Shown piece by piece: positions 10,048-20,914 of a stretch of DNA of 57,791 nucleotides. The position numbers and the translations under genes were made by a program. The stretch is taken from contig WSNH01000001.1 in assembly GCA_013316135.1 (NCBI GenBank), positions 1 through 57,791 on the forward strand, given 5' to 3'. The stretch is from Clostridia bacterium (GTDB lineage: Bacteria; Bacillota; Clostridia; Christensenellales; UBA3700). The notes under the pieces were generated by a model. The model had not been told where the DNA came from and did not search any database. It saw only the letters and a program-made list of their open reading frames with translations. The first letter of the stretch is position 1, and each line of letters starts with the position of its first letter.

Positions 10048-11022
10048 ATGTTTTTAGACAAACTTTTTAAAAAGAAGACGGAGACGCAAATAGTAAGATT
10101 TGAAGGGGCAGAAGACGATTTGGTATGGCTTGCTCCTTACAAACAGATACCTGCCAAGAGTTCTTTGGACGTCGTAGTCACTGAGGACTATCAAGCCGAG
10201 TGCACAGTTGACGGCGTGCGCAACAGATACAGCGGAGGCAGATTTAATTTAAGCGCGGGCAATAATACTGCCGACGTAGAAATCGTCTATGTAAGAAAAG
10301 AGTCAGTGATCTCCTTGAAGTGGGGCACTCCCAATCCCATTGACATACAAGACCCAATATTTGAGATGCCCATCAGACTTGGCTCTTCAGGAGAGGCAAA
10401 GGTGTCAATATGCGATACCCAAGTCTTCAGAAAGAAGTTGGTGTCAGGCGCGAGGACGTATACGACAGATGATCTTGCGGATTTTTGCCGCAGTCAAATT
10501 GCAGCGCAGTTGTCTTCGTCGCTTTCTATTATTCTCAAGGAAAATGGACTCAGTTATTTTGACATAAGCGCTCAACTTATTGCGTTGTCTTATCTTGTCA
10601 AAAATAAGATTGAGAGTTTTTTCAACGATTACGGTCTTAAACTTGAATACTTCATTATGACTACTGCGAGAATGTGGGACGAAGGTGCGCTTGAGAGACT
10701 GACTGCCGACAGAGAATTCAATCGTAGATATAGAGAAAGAGAAGAGATCGCAGACAAGTTGCGCAGCGAGAGGAAGCAAGACGAGAGAGATTCTCTCGAC
10801 GGACAGTTGGCAATTTTGCGCGCGCTTGGCAATTGTCAAGCCGTCATCAATGAAAGTAATAGGGAAAGTTTGAGCATCAATATCAATTCGCCAGCGCAAA
10901 ACTCAAAGCACAACAAGTCGCAATGCAGATTTTGCGGCGCGCCGCTTGAGGGGTATGCAGAGTTTTGTCCTATTTGCGGTAACAAAGTCAAGAATTCTGA
11001 GGTATCAAAAAATGCTAGATAA
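10048..11022 (+). CDS. SPFH-domain (virion core protein-like) protein with C-terminal zinc ribbon
   Basis: 324 aa. An SPFH/YdjI-like region covers about residues 1-220, followed by an arginine- and glutamate-rich helix (DREFNRRYREREEIADKLR) and a C-terminal zinc ribbon with two CxxC pairs (CRFCGAP ... CPICGNK). SPFH proteins form membrane or polymer scaffolds. The stop overlaps the start of the TIR gene by 11 nt, so the pair is translationally coupled and probably functionally linked. An AGGAAAG box precedes the start. Confidence 0.8.
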   Translation: MFLDKLFKKKTETQIVRFEGAEDDLVWLAPYKQIPAKSSLDVVVTEDYQAECTVDGVRNRYSGGRFNLSAGNNTADVEIVYVRKESVISLKWGTPNPIDIQDPIFEMPIRLGSSGEAKVSICDTQVFRKKLVSGARTYTTDDLADFCRSQIAAQLSSSLSIILKENGLSYFDISAQLIALSYLVKNKIESFFNDYGLKLEYFIMTTARMWDEGALERLTADREFNRRYREREEIADKLRSERKQDERDSLDGQLAILRALGNCQAVINESNRESLSININSPAQNSKHNKSQCRFCGAPLEGYAEFCPICGNKVKNSEVSKNAR

Positions 11023-14000
11023 CAAAGTATGTAATTGCGGCGGAACATACGTCAACAAAAAAGGCAAGTGGGTATGCGACTCCTGCGGAAGACCTATGCC
11101 GCAAATATTGGATTCGAGAGAAAACCAACTTTTGGCGGTTGCAGAGGGAAAATTTGCGCAGGAGAAATTTATTGAGGCGGAAGAACTCTATGCGGATATC
11201 GTCAAGAGTTTTCCCAATTGCTATCCTGCATATTGGGGACTTACGCTTGCCAAGCACGGAATAAAATACGTCGACGATTTGCGCACAGGCAAAAAAGTAG
11301 CCACTTGTTGGGCTCCCGAAATAAGTAGTATTAAAGACGATAAGAATTATAAAAAAGTTTTGGATATTGCGCCGACAGCAGAAAGAGAGTATTACGAATC
11401 GCAGGGCGAAAAGATAGAGAGCATTCGCAAAGAATGGCAAGAAAAGGCAAAGAAAATCAAGCCGTATGACGTCTTTATCTGTTTTAAAGATACTGACGAT
11501 GAGACGAGGGGCAGAACAGAAGATTCTATAGAATTGTCCGACCTCTACAACAATCTCACGAGAGACAAATACAACGTGTTTTTCAGCAGATACTCACTTG
11601 AGGGAATTACGGCGGAAAACTATGAGCCTTACATTTTTCAGGCGCTTTCTACCGCCAAAGTAATGATAGTTTACGGCTCAAAAGAAGAGTATTTTGAATC
11701 CACTTGGATGAAAAACGAGTGGACGAGATTTTTGCATAAGATTGCAGACGGACAAAAGCAAAAAAATGCGCTTCTGCCAGTTGTGAAAGGTTGTTCGCCA
11801 AGCGCATTGCCACCAAGACTTCGCGCTTTGCAAGTGCTTGATGCGGGCAAGAATACGTTCTATAGCGACTTGACGAGATACATAGACAAGGTGTTGGCGT
11901 CTAGCGAAGACACGGTGGAACTGCAGCGCAGTAAGATAAAGTTTGACAAAAGACAGAGCGTGAGCCGAGGTCAGGCTCGCAAAATCCATTCGCGCGCATT
12001 GCAAGTGGAAGACGTGGAAATCATCTCCGCTCAAGGCGAACAACTTATGAAAGTTATCAACTCATTTGTACAGCAAAAGCAGTTTGAGAGAGCAGAGAAG
12101 TTTTGCGACGCTTGGATAAGGTCAAATCCTTCAAATTACAGGGATCTTGAAGAACTTGTTCAGACGATATTGAATTCAGAGCATATCGAATTGGCAAGAA
12201 AATACACAGAATATCTCATAGACAATGCTCCTAATAGAAAAAAGCCTCAACTTTGGGCGCTTATGCTCGCCGATGGATATACTGATATTAACGATTGGGC
12301 AGAAGGATGGGTATGCAAAAATCACGTTAATTTCGAGTATATGCAAAGAGCGTTGTCTTTAATATCCCAAAGCGATATATCAGTGCTATACGCATACTAT
12401 GACGGTATTGCCCAAATAGATACTTTTGACGAAAGCGTCAAGAATATGATTTTGTATGCGTTGGAGTTTGACGCCGACGCTAGGAAAAAGAGCGGTTTTA
12501 TAGATTGTCTTGTCAAGAAAGCAATAGAAGACACGACAGATAACTTTGCATATTTTGACTTCGTCATATCCTTGCTTGACAATGCAAGATACAAGAGCGC
12601 GTTAAATAATTTTGTAGACAATTACGCTGATGCAGACAACTTGCGAGCGTTGCAACAGGCTTTGCCAGAAGGCGCGTCATACTTTTTGCAGGCTTTGCAT
12701 AAAGTGTTGCCATTGACTGAAGGGAAATTGTATTTTAAAGCGCAATGCGCGATTATAAGAATATTGTTTGAAACCGAGCAGTTTAAAACCGCTGTGGACG
12801 AAACTCAAAAGATGCTTGGATATGCCGAGAGCGAAGACGAGTATTCGCAATTGATTGCCGATATACTTAAATTTGCATTGAAGAATATTACTGCTCAAAA
12901 CTTAGAATACATAGACGAAGACGTATTCCGTTTGTTGGGATTTTTAAAAGATGACAAAGAAGAGGAAGAGTTTTATTTTGGCAAACTTGCGCAGATTTGT
13001 CTTGATGCGAGATACAAAAAGGGCGCGGAGAGATACGCCAAGTTGTTGCTTGGTTGCTCAAGCGATGGGAAGTATGACGGATATTATTACCTAATGCTTT
13101 TGGCGCTCGATTGTTATTGCGACGACGACGTAGCAAGACTTACCGTAGATATTGCAGATACTGAGGGATATAACAATTGGCTTGCCAACTGCGGCGAAGA
13201 TCAAATCAGTCAAGTCACTAATTATCCTATGGAAATAGACGAACTCAAGGTGCAACAGCGCAAAGATTATGAACGGCAAGTCGCAGATCAAAAGGCGCAA
13301 AAGAAAGATAATAAAATCAAAAAACGCAAAAAGTTTTTTGTAATATTATTGTACGTCATTGCGCTAGTTTCATTAGCAATAAGCGCACTGTGTTCTATAA
13401 AGTATATTACTTCGCCTATAGAAGCAGACAATAAGGCGTCTATTATAACTTTGTTAATTATCCTTCTCAACTTTCCGACGTTAATAAGCGTAATAATTGC
13501 ATTTTCCGCACATTTTATTAAAGAGGAAATCTATATTGACGGCAAGCGTACGATAAATGTGAACAGTAAGAAAAGTAAAGTTATTCGCATTCTATTGGTT
13601 TTGGTGTTGTTTGCTGCAAACTTATTTACATATACGTTAGAAATTGGTAGATATAAATATATTGACGATATATATTATATAAAGCAAGAATTGGACGGTA
13701 CGCAGACGCTTTGCGAAATCAATCTTGAAAATTATAAAGAAGATGATATTTTGATTATTCCAGCTTCAGTAAAAAAGATATCGGCTACGATTTTTAATAA
13801 GAAATATCCGAAGATGATATTTGTACCAAACACTGTTCAAGAGATTGAGTCGAGGGCTTTTTACGGTTGTAAAAACTTGAGAATATTTTGCGAAGCCGAT
13901 TCAAAGCCGGACGGCTGGGCAAGTCAATGGAATTTATACTATGCGAAGTTTACATACAGTGGACATCAATATTTACCAACGTATTGGGGTTGTGATTTTC

Positions 14001-14782
14001 GTGGAGGAGTTGATGAAAACGGCATTATCGAATATAAATACGGAGGATTATTGTACGACTTAATAGACGGCAATGCCGTTGTCAAAAGACAGCCGGTCGA
14101 TATCAGCGGAGATGTAACCATACCTAAAGAAATATCTTACGGAAACAGCGTTTATCCTGTGAAAGATATGGTTGAGGGAGCATTTGAAGACTGTAAAAAC
14201 TTGACCGGAATTACGCTTAATTGCGAAATACTCGCTTTGAAAGACGATACTTTCAAGAATTGCAGTAGTTTGGTAAAAGTTACATTGCCAAGCACTCTGA
14301 CGAGCATTGGCGACAGGACTTTTTACGGTTGTAAGTTTTCTAATTTTAGTACAAGCGTTACGTCAATAGGCAAAGAGGCGTTTGCGGCTTGCCCCAATTT
14401 GACTTCATTTGCACTCACAGGCGCCGACACTGTGGTCAATGACTTCGCGTTTGCAAATTGCGCAGCGCTTACTTCCGTGTCATTAGGCAAAACTAAATCT
14501 GTGGGAGCGTCGGCTTTTGAGAACTGCGTATCACTTTCAAGTTTATATATTCCAGACGGAGTGGAGAGTATTGGAGCAAAAGTCTTTGCGGGCTGTATCG
14601 AACTTAAAAAAGTTATAGTTCCGATAAGCGTAAATGATATGGGAGAGCGCGCGTTCTTTGGATGCGCTTTGGTCAACGTATATTGTAGAGCGTCTGTTCA
14701 GCCCGACAAGTGGAGCATAGATTGGGATAATTACGATAATTCGTCAAAGATATCCGTCACTTGGGATTATAGAGGAAATTAA
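11012..14782 (+). CDS. TIR domain / helical repeat / membrane / BspA-type LRR protein
   Basis: 1256 aa from the ATG overlapping the SPFH gene. Visible order: N-terminal zinc ribbon (CNCGG ... CDSCGRP, about residues 7-26); short helical segment; TIR domain about 149-295, with start KPYDVFICFKDTD and a glutamate in STWMKNEW at the position of the TIR NADase catalytic Glu; long TPR-like helical region; three hydrophobic segments about 770-870; C-terminal LRR_5 repeats about 980-1256 (e.g. SIGDRTFYGC, SIGKEAFAAC). TIR domains can hydrolyse NAD or signal. A membrane-anchored sensor with LRRs on one side and TIR on the other is a reasonable reading; defence is inference. Confidence 0.85.
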   Translation: MLDNKVCNCGGTYVNKKGKWVCDSCGRPMPQILDSRENQLLAVAEGKFAQEKFIEAEELYADIVKSFPNCYPAYWGLTLAKHGIKYVDDLRTGKKVATCWAPEISSIKDDKNYKKVLDIAPTAEREYYESQGEKIESIRKEWQEKAKKIKPYDVFICFKDTDDETRGRTEDSIELSDLYNNLTRDKYNVFFSRYSLEGITAENYEPYIFQALSTAKVMIVYGSKEEYFESTWMKNEWTRFLHKIADGQKQKNALLPVVKGCSPSALPPRLRALQVLDAGKNTFYSDLTRYIDKVLASSEDTVELQRSKIKFDKRQSVSRGQARKIHSRALQVEDVEIISAQGEQLMKVINSFVQQKQFERAEKFCDAWIRSNPSNYRDLEELVQTILNSEHIELARKYTEYLIDNAPNRKKPQLWALMLADGYTDINDWAEGWVCKNHVNFEYMQRALSLISQSDISVLYAYYDGIAQIDTFDESVKNMILYALEFDADARKKSGFIDCLVKKAIEDTTDNFAYFDFVISLLDNARYKSALNNFVDNYADADNLRALQQALPEGASYFLQALHKVLPLTEGKLYFKAQCAIIRILFETEQFKTAVDETQKMLGYAESEDEYSQLIADILKFALKNITAQNLEYIDEDVFRLLGFLKDDKEEEEFYFGKLAQICLDARYKKGAERYAKLLLGCSSDGKYDGYYYLMLLALDCYCDDDVARLTVDIADTEGYNNWLANCGEDQISQVTNYPMEIDELKVQQRKDYERQVADQKAQKKDNKIKKRKKFFVILLYVIALVSLAISALCSIKYITSPIEADNKASIITLLIILLNFPTLISVIIAFSAHFIKEEIYIDGKRTINVNSKKSKVIRILLVLVLFAANLFTYTLEIGRYKYIDDIYYIKQELDGTQTLCEINLENYKEDDILIIPASVKKISATIFNKKYPKMIFVPNTVQEIESRAFYGCKNLRIFCEADSKPDGWASQWNLYYAKFTYSGHQYLPTYWGCDFRGGVDENGIIEYKYGGLLYDLIDGNAVVKRQPVDISGDVTIPKEISYGNSVYPVKDMVEGAFEDCKNLTGITLNCEILALKDDTFKNCSSLVKVTLPSTLTSIGDRTFYGCKFSNFSTSVTSIGKEAFAACPNLTSFALTGADTVVNDFAFANCAALTSVSLGKTKSVGASAFENCVSLSSLYIPDGVESIGAKVFAGCIELKKVIVPISVNDMGERAFFGCALVNVYCRASVQPDKWSIDWDNYDNSSKISVTWDYRGN

Positions 14783-14800
14783 GACGTCATTTATATAATT

Positions 14801-14880
14801 AGGCAGGAAATTCAAATGACCTCATTTTTGTTGCTTGCGACCGTTTGGGGGCATGTGAAATCAGTCCTGCCTTATTTTAT
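14801..14880. terminator. large hairpin between convergent genes
   Basis: AGGCAGGA (14801-14808) pairs with TCCTGCCT (14865-14872) across a 56-nt loop and is followed by a T-rich tail. It lies between the convergent TIR and rdgB genes and probably terminates at least the TIR transcript. Confidence 0.5.
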
Positions 14881-14908
14881 TTATAGTTTTTAAGCGATTT
14901 AAGATGAC

Positions 14909-15499
14909 TTATAATTTTGACAGCAAATCCTTGAGCGCTCTTGAACGGTGAGATATTGTATTCTTTTCTTCCATTACAGCCTCTCCGAAAGTTTTGCCGA
15001 GTTCGTCGCTTAAGAATATCGGGTCATAGCCAAAGCCGTTGACGCCTCGATATTCGTCGATGATTTTTCCGTACGTCCTACCGCTTCCGCTGACATAACT
15101 ACCGTCAGGATAGCACAGTACTACAACGCTTTGGAAATAAGCCGTTCTGTCGACTTTGTTGCCGTCGGTCTCTAATGCGTGAAGTTTTGAAAGCAACTTT
15201 TCATTGTTGTTTCTGTCGTTACAAGGCTCGCCTGCGTAGCGGGCAGAGTAGATATTGGGTTCGCCGTGCAAAGCCTGGACGCAAATTCCGCTGTCATCGC
15301 CTATCGCAGGCAAACCTGTCATCTTAGCAATAGTACTTGCCTTTATGTAAGCGTTTTGTTCAAAGGTCTTTCCGTTCTCTTCGATTTCGATCTCTATGCC
15401 AAGGTCTTTGAGTGTGAGTATGTCGTCAAATTTGTCGGATAGCATAGCCTTTATTTCGATAAGTTTATGTTTGTTGTTGCTTGCCAGTACAGCTTTCAT
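14909..15499 (-). CDS. rdgB: XTP/dITP diphosphatase (RdgB/HAM1)
   Basis: House-cleaning pyrophosphatase that removes dITP and XTP. It is 196 aa. The family start MKAVLASNNKHKLIEI carries the substrate-binding SNNxxK motif, and GDDSGICVQAL, SARYAG and the GFGYDPIF block are all intact. It abuts the membrane protein gene upstream at 15500. Confidence 0.95.
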   Translation of the reverse strand: MKAVLASNNKHKLIEIKAMLSDKFDDILTLKDLGIEIEIEENGKTFEQNAYIKASTIAKMTGLPAIGDDSGICVQALHGEPNIYSARYAGEPCNDRNNNEKLLSKLHALETDGNKVDRTAYFQSVVVLCYPDGSYVSGSGRTYGKIIDEYRGVNGFGYDPIFLSDELGKTFGEAVMEEKNTISHRSRALKDLLSKL

Positions 15500-16009
15500 T
15501 TATTCTCCTTTGGTTTTCTTTGGTTTTGCCGTTACGAATTCCACTACGAGAGAGGGGTGTTTTTCTCTCAACTTTTCTATTATTTCGTCAAAATACTTGC
15601 TGTTGCAATTGACGTAAATCACGTCTGCGTTTACTCCCGTCTTGGCGTCTTTTACCATACCGCGTCTTTTAACCTTGTAGTATATCAACATAAATTCGCC
15701 TTTTGCGTCCATATTTATTACGATTATATCTTCATATTTGACGCGCTCGACCAAGAATCCCATTACATAGACCATTGAGTTTTTGCCAAATGACAGACCG
15801 CAGATAAAGACGAATACGCAGAGCAATACTATCACTGCCGCCATAATGACGGCTGCCACGGTGTCTTCGATTTGGTGATAAGACGTCAAATTCCCGACTC
15901 CTGCAATGCCCAAAATCTTGACAATCATAAAAATTAACAATATAATGATTGCAAGTGTGGAAAGGACGTATATCCAAGATTTTTGTTTAAAGGGATAAAA
16001 TTTTTTCAT
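15500..16009 (-). CDS. two-TM membrane protein of unknown function
   Basis: 169 aa. Two hydrophobic segments at about residues 13-37 and 50-76 are followed by a soluble C-terminal part with a beta-rich, PH-like pattern. Its stop is immediately followed by the rdgB start, so they are co-transcribed. It resembles YcxB-like membrane proteins only in layout; function unknown. Confidence 0.7.
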   Translation of the reverse strand: MKKFYPFKQKSWIYVLSTLAIIILLIFMIVKILGIAGVGNLTSYHQIEDTVAAVIMAAVIVLLCVFVFICGLSFGKNSMVYVMGFLVERVKYEDIIVINMDAKGEFMLIYYKVKRRGMVKDAKTGVNADVIYVNCNSKYFDEIIEKLREKHPSLVVEFVTAKPKKTKGE

Positions 16010-16060
16010 ACTTTAATTATACACACAAAATAAGATATGTACAACTAAAATAAGGAAATT

Positions 16061-17005
16061 ATGCTGTTTAGGGGAATTAATGACAAGGACTTTTCAAGCA
16101 TTGCAAATATTCAAAGACTCACCGACTACGACGGCAGTGATTACTCTCTGCTTTATCTCAAAGGCTGGGATTTTTTCAACTATCCAAGTATGGAGATAGC
16201 GCAAGAAAACGGAGTGATTTATCTTCGTTTTAAACCGCACGACAAGTTCAACGATGAAGGCGTTGGCGACGGCCGTATATATTTGCCGCCGCTTTGCTCT
16301 TTGGATAAAATCAAAGACGCGTATGCCAATATCGCAAATCAGTGCAAGACAGATGGGGAGAATATGTACGTTATGTCCACGCCAAAACAGTATGTAGATA
16401 TTTTGGGGGACGATTACGAATATGCGGATACGGCTGACTATGCCGAGTATCTTTACGACCCTCAAAGTCTTATGACGTACGCAGGTAAAAAACTTCATTC
16501 CAAGCGGAATCACGTCAACAACTTTATCAAGGCGTATACTCCCAATCAAGAGGGCGGTTGCGTATTTCGCTCATACGCAGCTCAAGACAAAGACAAAGTT
16601 TTTGCATTTATCAACGGTTGGGAAGAGAGTAAGGAGTTTGACGACGAAGAATACGACGATATGGCAAACAATGAAGAATACGTCATTGCTTTGGCTCTTG
16701 AAATGGTGGAAAAATATGATAATTACTTTGCCGACGTGATTGAGTATCAAGGCAAAATCATAGGATTTTCTTTGGGTGAGATAACTCCTTCCAATGTCGG
16801 TATCACACATATTGAGAAGGGAGATATAGAGTATGATGGAGTATATTCGTATCTCTGTCAGGCTTTTGCTCAAAAGCATTACGGCGGGGTGAGAGTCGTC
16901 AACAGACAGGAAGATATGGGATTGGAGGGGCTGCGAAAGTCAAAACAATCTTATCGTCCAATAGGTTTTTGTCGCAAGTTTGCCGTAAAAAAAGCCTGCA
17001 AGTGA
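16061..17005 (+). CDS. DUF2156 (phosphatidylglycerol lysyltransferase C-terminal-like) protein
   Basis: 314 aa, GNAT-fold family related to the synthase domain of MprF but without its membrane domain. Typical blocks are LHSKRNHVNNFIKAY (about residues 145-160) and VVNRQEDMGLEGLRKSKQSY near the C-terminus. Stand-alone DUF2156 proteins are common in clostridia; the acceptor is unknown. Confidence 0.85.
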   Translation: MLFRGINDKDFSSIANIQRLTDYDGSDYSLLYLKGWDFFNYPSMEIAQENGVIYLRFKPHDKFNDEGVGDGRIYLPPLCSLDKIKDAYANIANQCKTDGENMYVMSTPKQYVDILGDDYEYADTADYAEYLYDPQSLMTYAGKKLHSKRNHVNNFIKAYTPNQEGGCVFRSYAAQDKDKVFAFINGWEESKEFDDEEYDDMANNEEYVIALALEMVEKYDNYFADVIEYQGKIIGFSLGEITPSNVGITHIEKGDIEYDGVYSYLCQAFAQKHYGGVRVVNRQEDMGLEGLRKSKQSYRPIGFCRKFAVKKACK

Positions 17006-17105
17006 GAGGGGGATAGACTTGCAATATATCACAAGTTGATATATAATTAAATAGATATAAGGAAATTTTAATACAAAGAATAAATTACTTGGAGTAAAAC
17101 ACAAA

Positions 17106-19361
17106 ATGATTGAACTAAAGCAAGCGAATTATTATTTTGACGGAAAGTTCGTCTCCTTGGACGAATTGAAAGCAATGGGTATGGACGGAAGAGCCATTGA
17201 CGAAGCGTATAAAGGCACAATGGCTTACGGCATTTTGGCAAAGCACAATACTTTGCCTGTCACGCAAAAAGGGCAACCGCTGCAAATCAGGTTTGACGCT
17301 TTGGCGTCTCACGATATCACTTACGTTGGAATTATCCAGACTGCAAAGGCTAGCGGACTCAAAGAATTTCCAATACCTTACGTATTGACCAACTGTCACA
17401 ATTCGCTTTGCGCCGTCGGCGGTACAATAAACGAGGACGATCACGTCTTCGGCTTGTCGGCAGCCAAGAAGTACGGCGGAATATTTGTACCTCCTCATCA
17501 AGCGGTAATACATACATATATGCGCGAATGTATGTCCGGTTGCGGCAAAATGATTTTGGGCTCGGATTCGCATACCAGATACGGAGCGCTGGGCACTATG
17601 GCTGTCGGCGAAGGCGGACCGGAACTTGTCAAACAACTTCTTTGCCGTACTTACGATATAAAGTATCCGGACGTAGTCGCAATTCATCTCACAGGCGCGC
17701 CGAGAAAGGGCGTGGGACCGCAAGACGTTGCGCTTGCAATTATAGGCGCAGTGTTCAAGAGCGGCTTTGTCAAAAACAAAGTTATGGAATTTGTCGGCGA
17801 AGGCATCAAGAATTTGCCTATAGAATACCGTATCGGCATTGACGTAATGACGACGGAAACGACGTGTTTGTCTTCAATATGGACGACTGACGACGTTGAA
17901 GTCAAGAATTATTATGCAATCAGAGGCAGAATGGACGACTATGCGGCTATTGCTCCTAATAAGTTGGCATATTACGACGGCGTTGTGGAAGTAGACTTGT
18001 CAAAGGTCGTTCCGCAAATCGCGCTGCCTTTCCATCCGTCCAACGTATATAACTTGCAAGATGTGATAGATAATCCGATGGATGTTCTTTCTGCGGTTGA
18101 AAAGAAGTGTAACGACCTTCTCAACAATAAAAAAATCAACTTCAAGTTGACAGATAAGATCGTCGACGGCAAAGTGAGAGTAGAGCAAGGTATTATCGCA
18201 GGCTGCGCAGGCGGTACGTATGATAATATCATCGAAGCAAGCAGAATACTTCAAGACAAAGCGGTGGGTGACGGTAAGTTTACGCTCAGCGTATATCCGT
18301 CGTCTACGCCCGTATATTACGACCTTCTCAAGAAGGGCGCGATTGCTCAACTCGTCAGAAGCGGCGCCAATGTCAAGAGCGCGTTCTGCGGACCTTGTTT
18401 CGGCGCAGGCGACGTTCCTGCCAACAACGCATTGTCAATAAGACATACCACTCGCAATTTTGAGTCTAGAGAGGGAAGCAAGCCTGCAAATAATCAGATT
18501 GCTTCGGTTGCTCTTATGGACGCTCGTTCTATTGCCGCGACGGCAGCCAACGGCGGCGTTTTGTCAAGCGCTTTGGATATGGATTACGACAATGCTATTC
18601 CCACGTTTGAATACGATAAGTCGATATATGAAAAGAGAGTCTACAACGGTTGGGGTAAGCCCGACAAGGAGGCAAATCTTGAGTACGGTCCAAATATTTG
18701 CGACTGGCCGGAAGTAATTGCTTTGACGGACAACTTAGTCGTAAAACTCGCCGCAGTAATCAACGACCCTGTGACGACCACTGACGAACTTATTCCGTCT
18801 GGCGAGACGTCAAGTTATCGCTCCAATCCAATGAAACTTGCCGAATTTGCGCTTTCTAGAAAATGTCCGGAATATGTCGGTAAGGCAAAGAAGATTTTTG
18901 AAGGCGAACTTTGCAGAAGAAACGGAGGACTGGGCGGAGAGTATCTCGACGCAGTCAATAAAGCAGGTGTTGCTCTCAAGGGCACAGTGTCCATAGGCAG
19001 CGGCGTATATGCTGTAAAACCCGGCGACGGCAGCGCAAGAGAGCAAGCGGCAAGTTGCCAAAGAGTGCTCGGCGGAGTTTGCAATATTGCCAAAGAGTAC
19101 GCAACCAAGAGATACCGTTCCAATCTCATAAATTGGGGTATGCTGCCGTTCATCTCGCAAGAGCAGTATCAAGAAGGCGACATAATAGTCGTATACGACG
19201 TCAAAAATACTATCGAAAATGGCGGTTGCGAGTTTGACGCAAAGATAGTACGCGGCGACAAAGTCATCGACACGATTTTGACTGTCGACGCATTGACGGC
19301 AGACGAAAGGGATATAATTTCTAAAGGCTGTTTAATCAACTATTATAAGGCAAAAAAATGA
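17106..19361 (+). CDS. acnA: aconitate hydratase
   Basis: Isomerises citrate and isocitrate using a [4Fe-4S] cluster. It is 751 aa, mitochondrial-type length. [12 protein letters not shown] (near residue 155) and the cluster-ligand motif CGPCFGAGD (near 430) are present. The stop overlaps the start of the next gene, so the two are co-transcribed, although the functions are not obviously linked. Confidence 0.95.
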   Translation: MIELKQANYYFDGKFVSLDELKAMGMDGRAIDEAYKGTMAYGILAKHNTLPVTQKGQPLQIRFDALASHDITYVGIIQTAKASGLKEFPIPYVLTNCHNSLCAVGGTINEDDHVFGLSAAKKYGGIFVPPHQAVIHTYMRECMSGCGKMILGSDSHTRYGALGTMAVGEGGPELVKQLLCRTYDIKYPDVVAIHLTGAPRKGVGPQDVALAIIGAVFKSGFVKNKVMEFVGEGIKNLPIEYRIGIDVMTTETTCLSSIWTTDDVEVKNYYAIRGRMDDYAAIAPNKLAYYDGVVEVDLSKVVPQIALPFHPSNVYNLQDVIDNPMDVLSAVEKKCNDLLNNKKINFKLTDKIVDGKVRVEQGIIAGCAGGTYDNIIEASRILQDKAVGDGKFTLSVYPSSTPVYYDLLKKGAIAQLVRSGANVKSAFCGPCFGAGDVPANNALSIRHTTRNFESREGSKPANNQIASVALMDARSIAATAANGGVLSSALDMDYDNAIPTFEYDKSIYEKRVYNGWGKPDKEANLEYGPNICDWPEVIALTDNLVVKLAAVINDPVTTTDELIPSGETSSYRSNPMKLAEFALSRKCPEYVGKAKKIFEGELCRRNGGLGGEYLDAVNKAGVALKGTVSIGSGVYAVKPGDGSAREQAASCQRVLGGVCNIAKEYATKRYRSNLINWGMLPFISQEQYQEGDIIVVYDVKNTIENGGCEFDAKIVRGDKVIDTILTVDALTADERDIISKGCLINYYKAKK

Positions 19362-19906
19362 TGGATAAGCCGTCGCAAAGAAGGGAATTGAAAGCAATTA
19401 TTGCCAATATATCAGACAAGGCAAGGCAGAGCGGTATTATTGCAAATATTTTGCAACGCACGCCGTTGCCAAGCGGGAGTATCTGTATATATAATTCTCT
19501 GCCTAGCGAAGTGGATACCAAAGAGATTATAAATTATTTTTGTCAAACGAGAGACGTATATTTACCTGTAGTAGACGGTGAGAATATGTTGCTCGTCAAG
19601 GTGGATAGAGATACAGAATATAAAGAAGCGAATTGGGGAATATACGAGCCAATAGGAGAGAGGTTGTTGCCGAGCGAAGTATGTCCGAGCGTGACGGTAA
19701 CGCCGCTTTTAGGCGTAGATAAAAGGCTCAACCGACTTGGAAAAGGCAAGGGATATTACGACAGATATTTTAACGCTGTCGAGACCTATAAGGTTGGACT
19801 TGCCTTTGAAGAGCAGGTGATAGACAAAGTTGTTTGCGATAGTTGGGACAAGCCTCTGGATATGTTGACTACGCCGCAAGGCGTAATAAAAAGGCAAGAC
19901 CTTTAG
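19358..19906 (+). CDS. 5-formyltetrahydrofolate cyclo-ligase
   Basis: Converts 5-formyl-THF to 5,10-methenyl-THF. It is 182 aa. The C-terminal signature [20 protein letters not shown], the central VTPLLGVD and the N-terminal basic helix match the family. Its start overlaps the aconitase stop by 4 nt; rsmD-coaD follows after 9 nt. Confidence 0.93.
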   Translation: MMDKPSQRRELKAIIANISDKARQSGIIANILQRTPLPSGSICIYNSLPSEVDTKEIINYFCQTRDVYLPVVDGENMLLVKVDRDTEYKEANWGIYEPIGERLLPSEVCPSVTVTPLLGVDKRLNRLGKGKGYYDRYFNAVETYKVGLAFEEQVIDKVVCDSWDKPLDMLTTPQGVIKRQDL

Positions 19907-19915
19907 GAGTACCCT

Positions 19916-20914
19916 ATGAGAGTAATAAGCGGAAAATACAGAGGAAAGAGGCTCAACTCTCCTATAGGCAACGATGTGCGTCCTACCGGAGACAAGGTCA
20001 AGGAGAGTATATTCAATGTCATTCAATTCGACGTTGCGGAAAGCAGATTTCTCGACTTGTTTTGCGGCAGCGGCTCAATGGGTATCGAGGCTATCAGCAG
20101 AGGCGCAAGTTATACGCTTTTTGCAGATGTCAGCAAATCCTCTTTGGCTCTCACGCAAGGTAATCTCAAAGGCATAAGCGAAGCGTATAAATTAGTCAAC
20201 AGGGATTTTAGAGATGCGCTTTATAGCGCGGAAGGCAAATGGGATTTTATCTTTGTGGACCCGCCGTATAAGACCGATTATATCGAGAGTATTTGCCAAA
20301 TAGTCAAGGACAGGGCAATGCTTGCAGAGAATGGATATATTATCTATGAACACTCCGACAAGCAATATAAGTTGCCCGACGGTATGTATATTGCCAAGCG
20401 TAAGAGTTTTGGAATAGTCACCGTCGACTATATCGCAATATCGCGAGGAAAGACTGCGCTTGCAGGTAGTTACGATCCAATTACAAAGGGACATTTGGAC
20501 GTGCTTGACAAGGCGCTTGAAGAGTACGATGAGGCAGTTATTCTGCTTGCGTGCAATCCCGATAAGCAGTACTTGTTTTCTCTTGAGCAAAGACTTGAGT
20601 TTGCAAGAGTTGCAGTAAAAGATTATCTCAATGTCACCGTCGACGTGTGCGACGGATTCGTATACGAGTATTGCAAGAGCAAAGGTATAGAAAAAGTGTA
20701 CAGGGGATACCGTAATAAAGAAGACCTCAAGTACGAAGAAGATATGGCAAAGTTCAATGCAGAACACGGATTGCGCACTCAACTTGTAGAGGGTATAAGA
20801 GAAATCTCTTCCTCGCTGATAAGAGAAAAACTCAAAAACGGCGAGGATATAAAAAAATATTTGCCTGACGGCGTAGCAAAAGAAGTCGTCAAGGCTTATA
20901 AGGAGAAACTATGA
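19916..20914 (+). CDS. rsmD-coaD: fused 16S rRNA m2G966 methyltransferase and phosphopantetheine adenylyltransferase
   Basis: 332 aa in one frame. Residues 1-180 are RsmD: RVISGKYRGKRL start, LDLFCGSGSMGIEA SAM site, FVDPPYKTDY catalytic motif. Residues about 181-332 are CoaD: GSYDPITKGHLDVL nucleotide-binding site, ISSSLIREKL. In most Firmicutes (ylbH, ylbI) these are two adjacent genes. Here no in-frame ATG, GTG or TTG sits at the junction, yet a Shine-Dalgarno-like GAGGAAAG remains there, as if the two genes fused by losing a stop and a start. Confidence 0.93.
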   Translation: MRVISGKYRGKRLNSPIGNDVRPTGDKVKESIFNVIQFDVAESRFLDLFCGSGSMGIEAISRGASYTLFADVSKSSLALTQGNLKGISEAYKLVNRDFRDALYSAEGKWDFIFVDPPYKTDYIESICQIVKDRAMLAENGYIIYEHSDKQYKLPDGMYIAKRKSFGIVTVDYIAISRGKTALAGSYDPITKGHLDVLDKALEEYDEAVILLACNPDKQYLFSLEQRLEFARVAVKDYLNVTVDVCDGFVYEYCKSKGIEKVYRGYRNKEDLKYEEDMAKFNAEHGLRTQLVEGIREISSSLIREKLKNGEDIKKYLPDGVAKEVVKAYKEKL

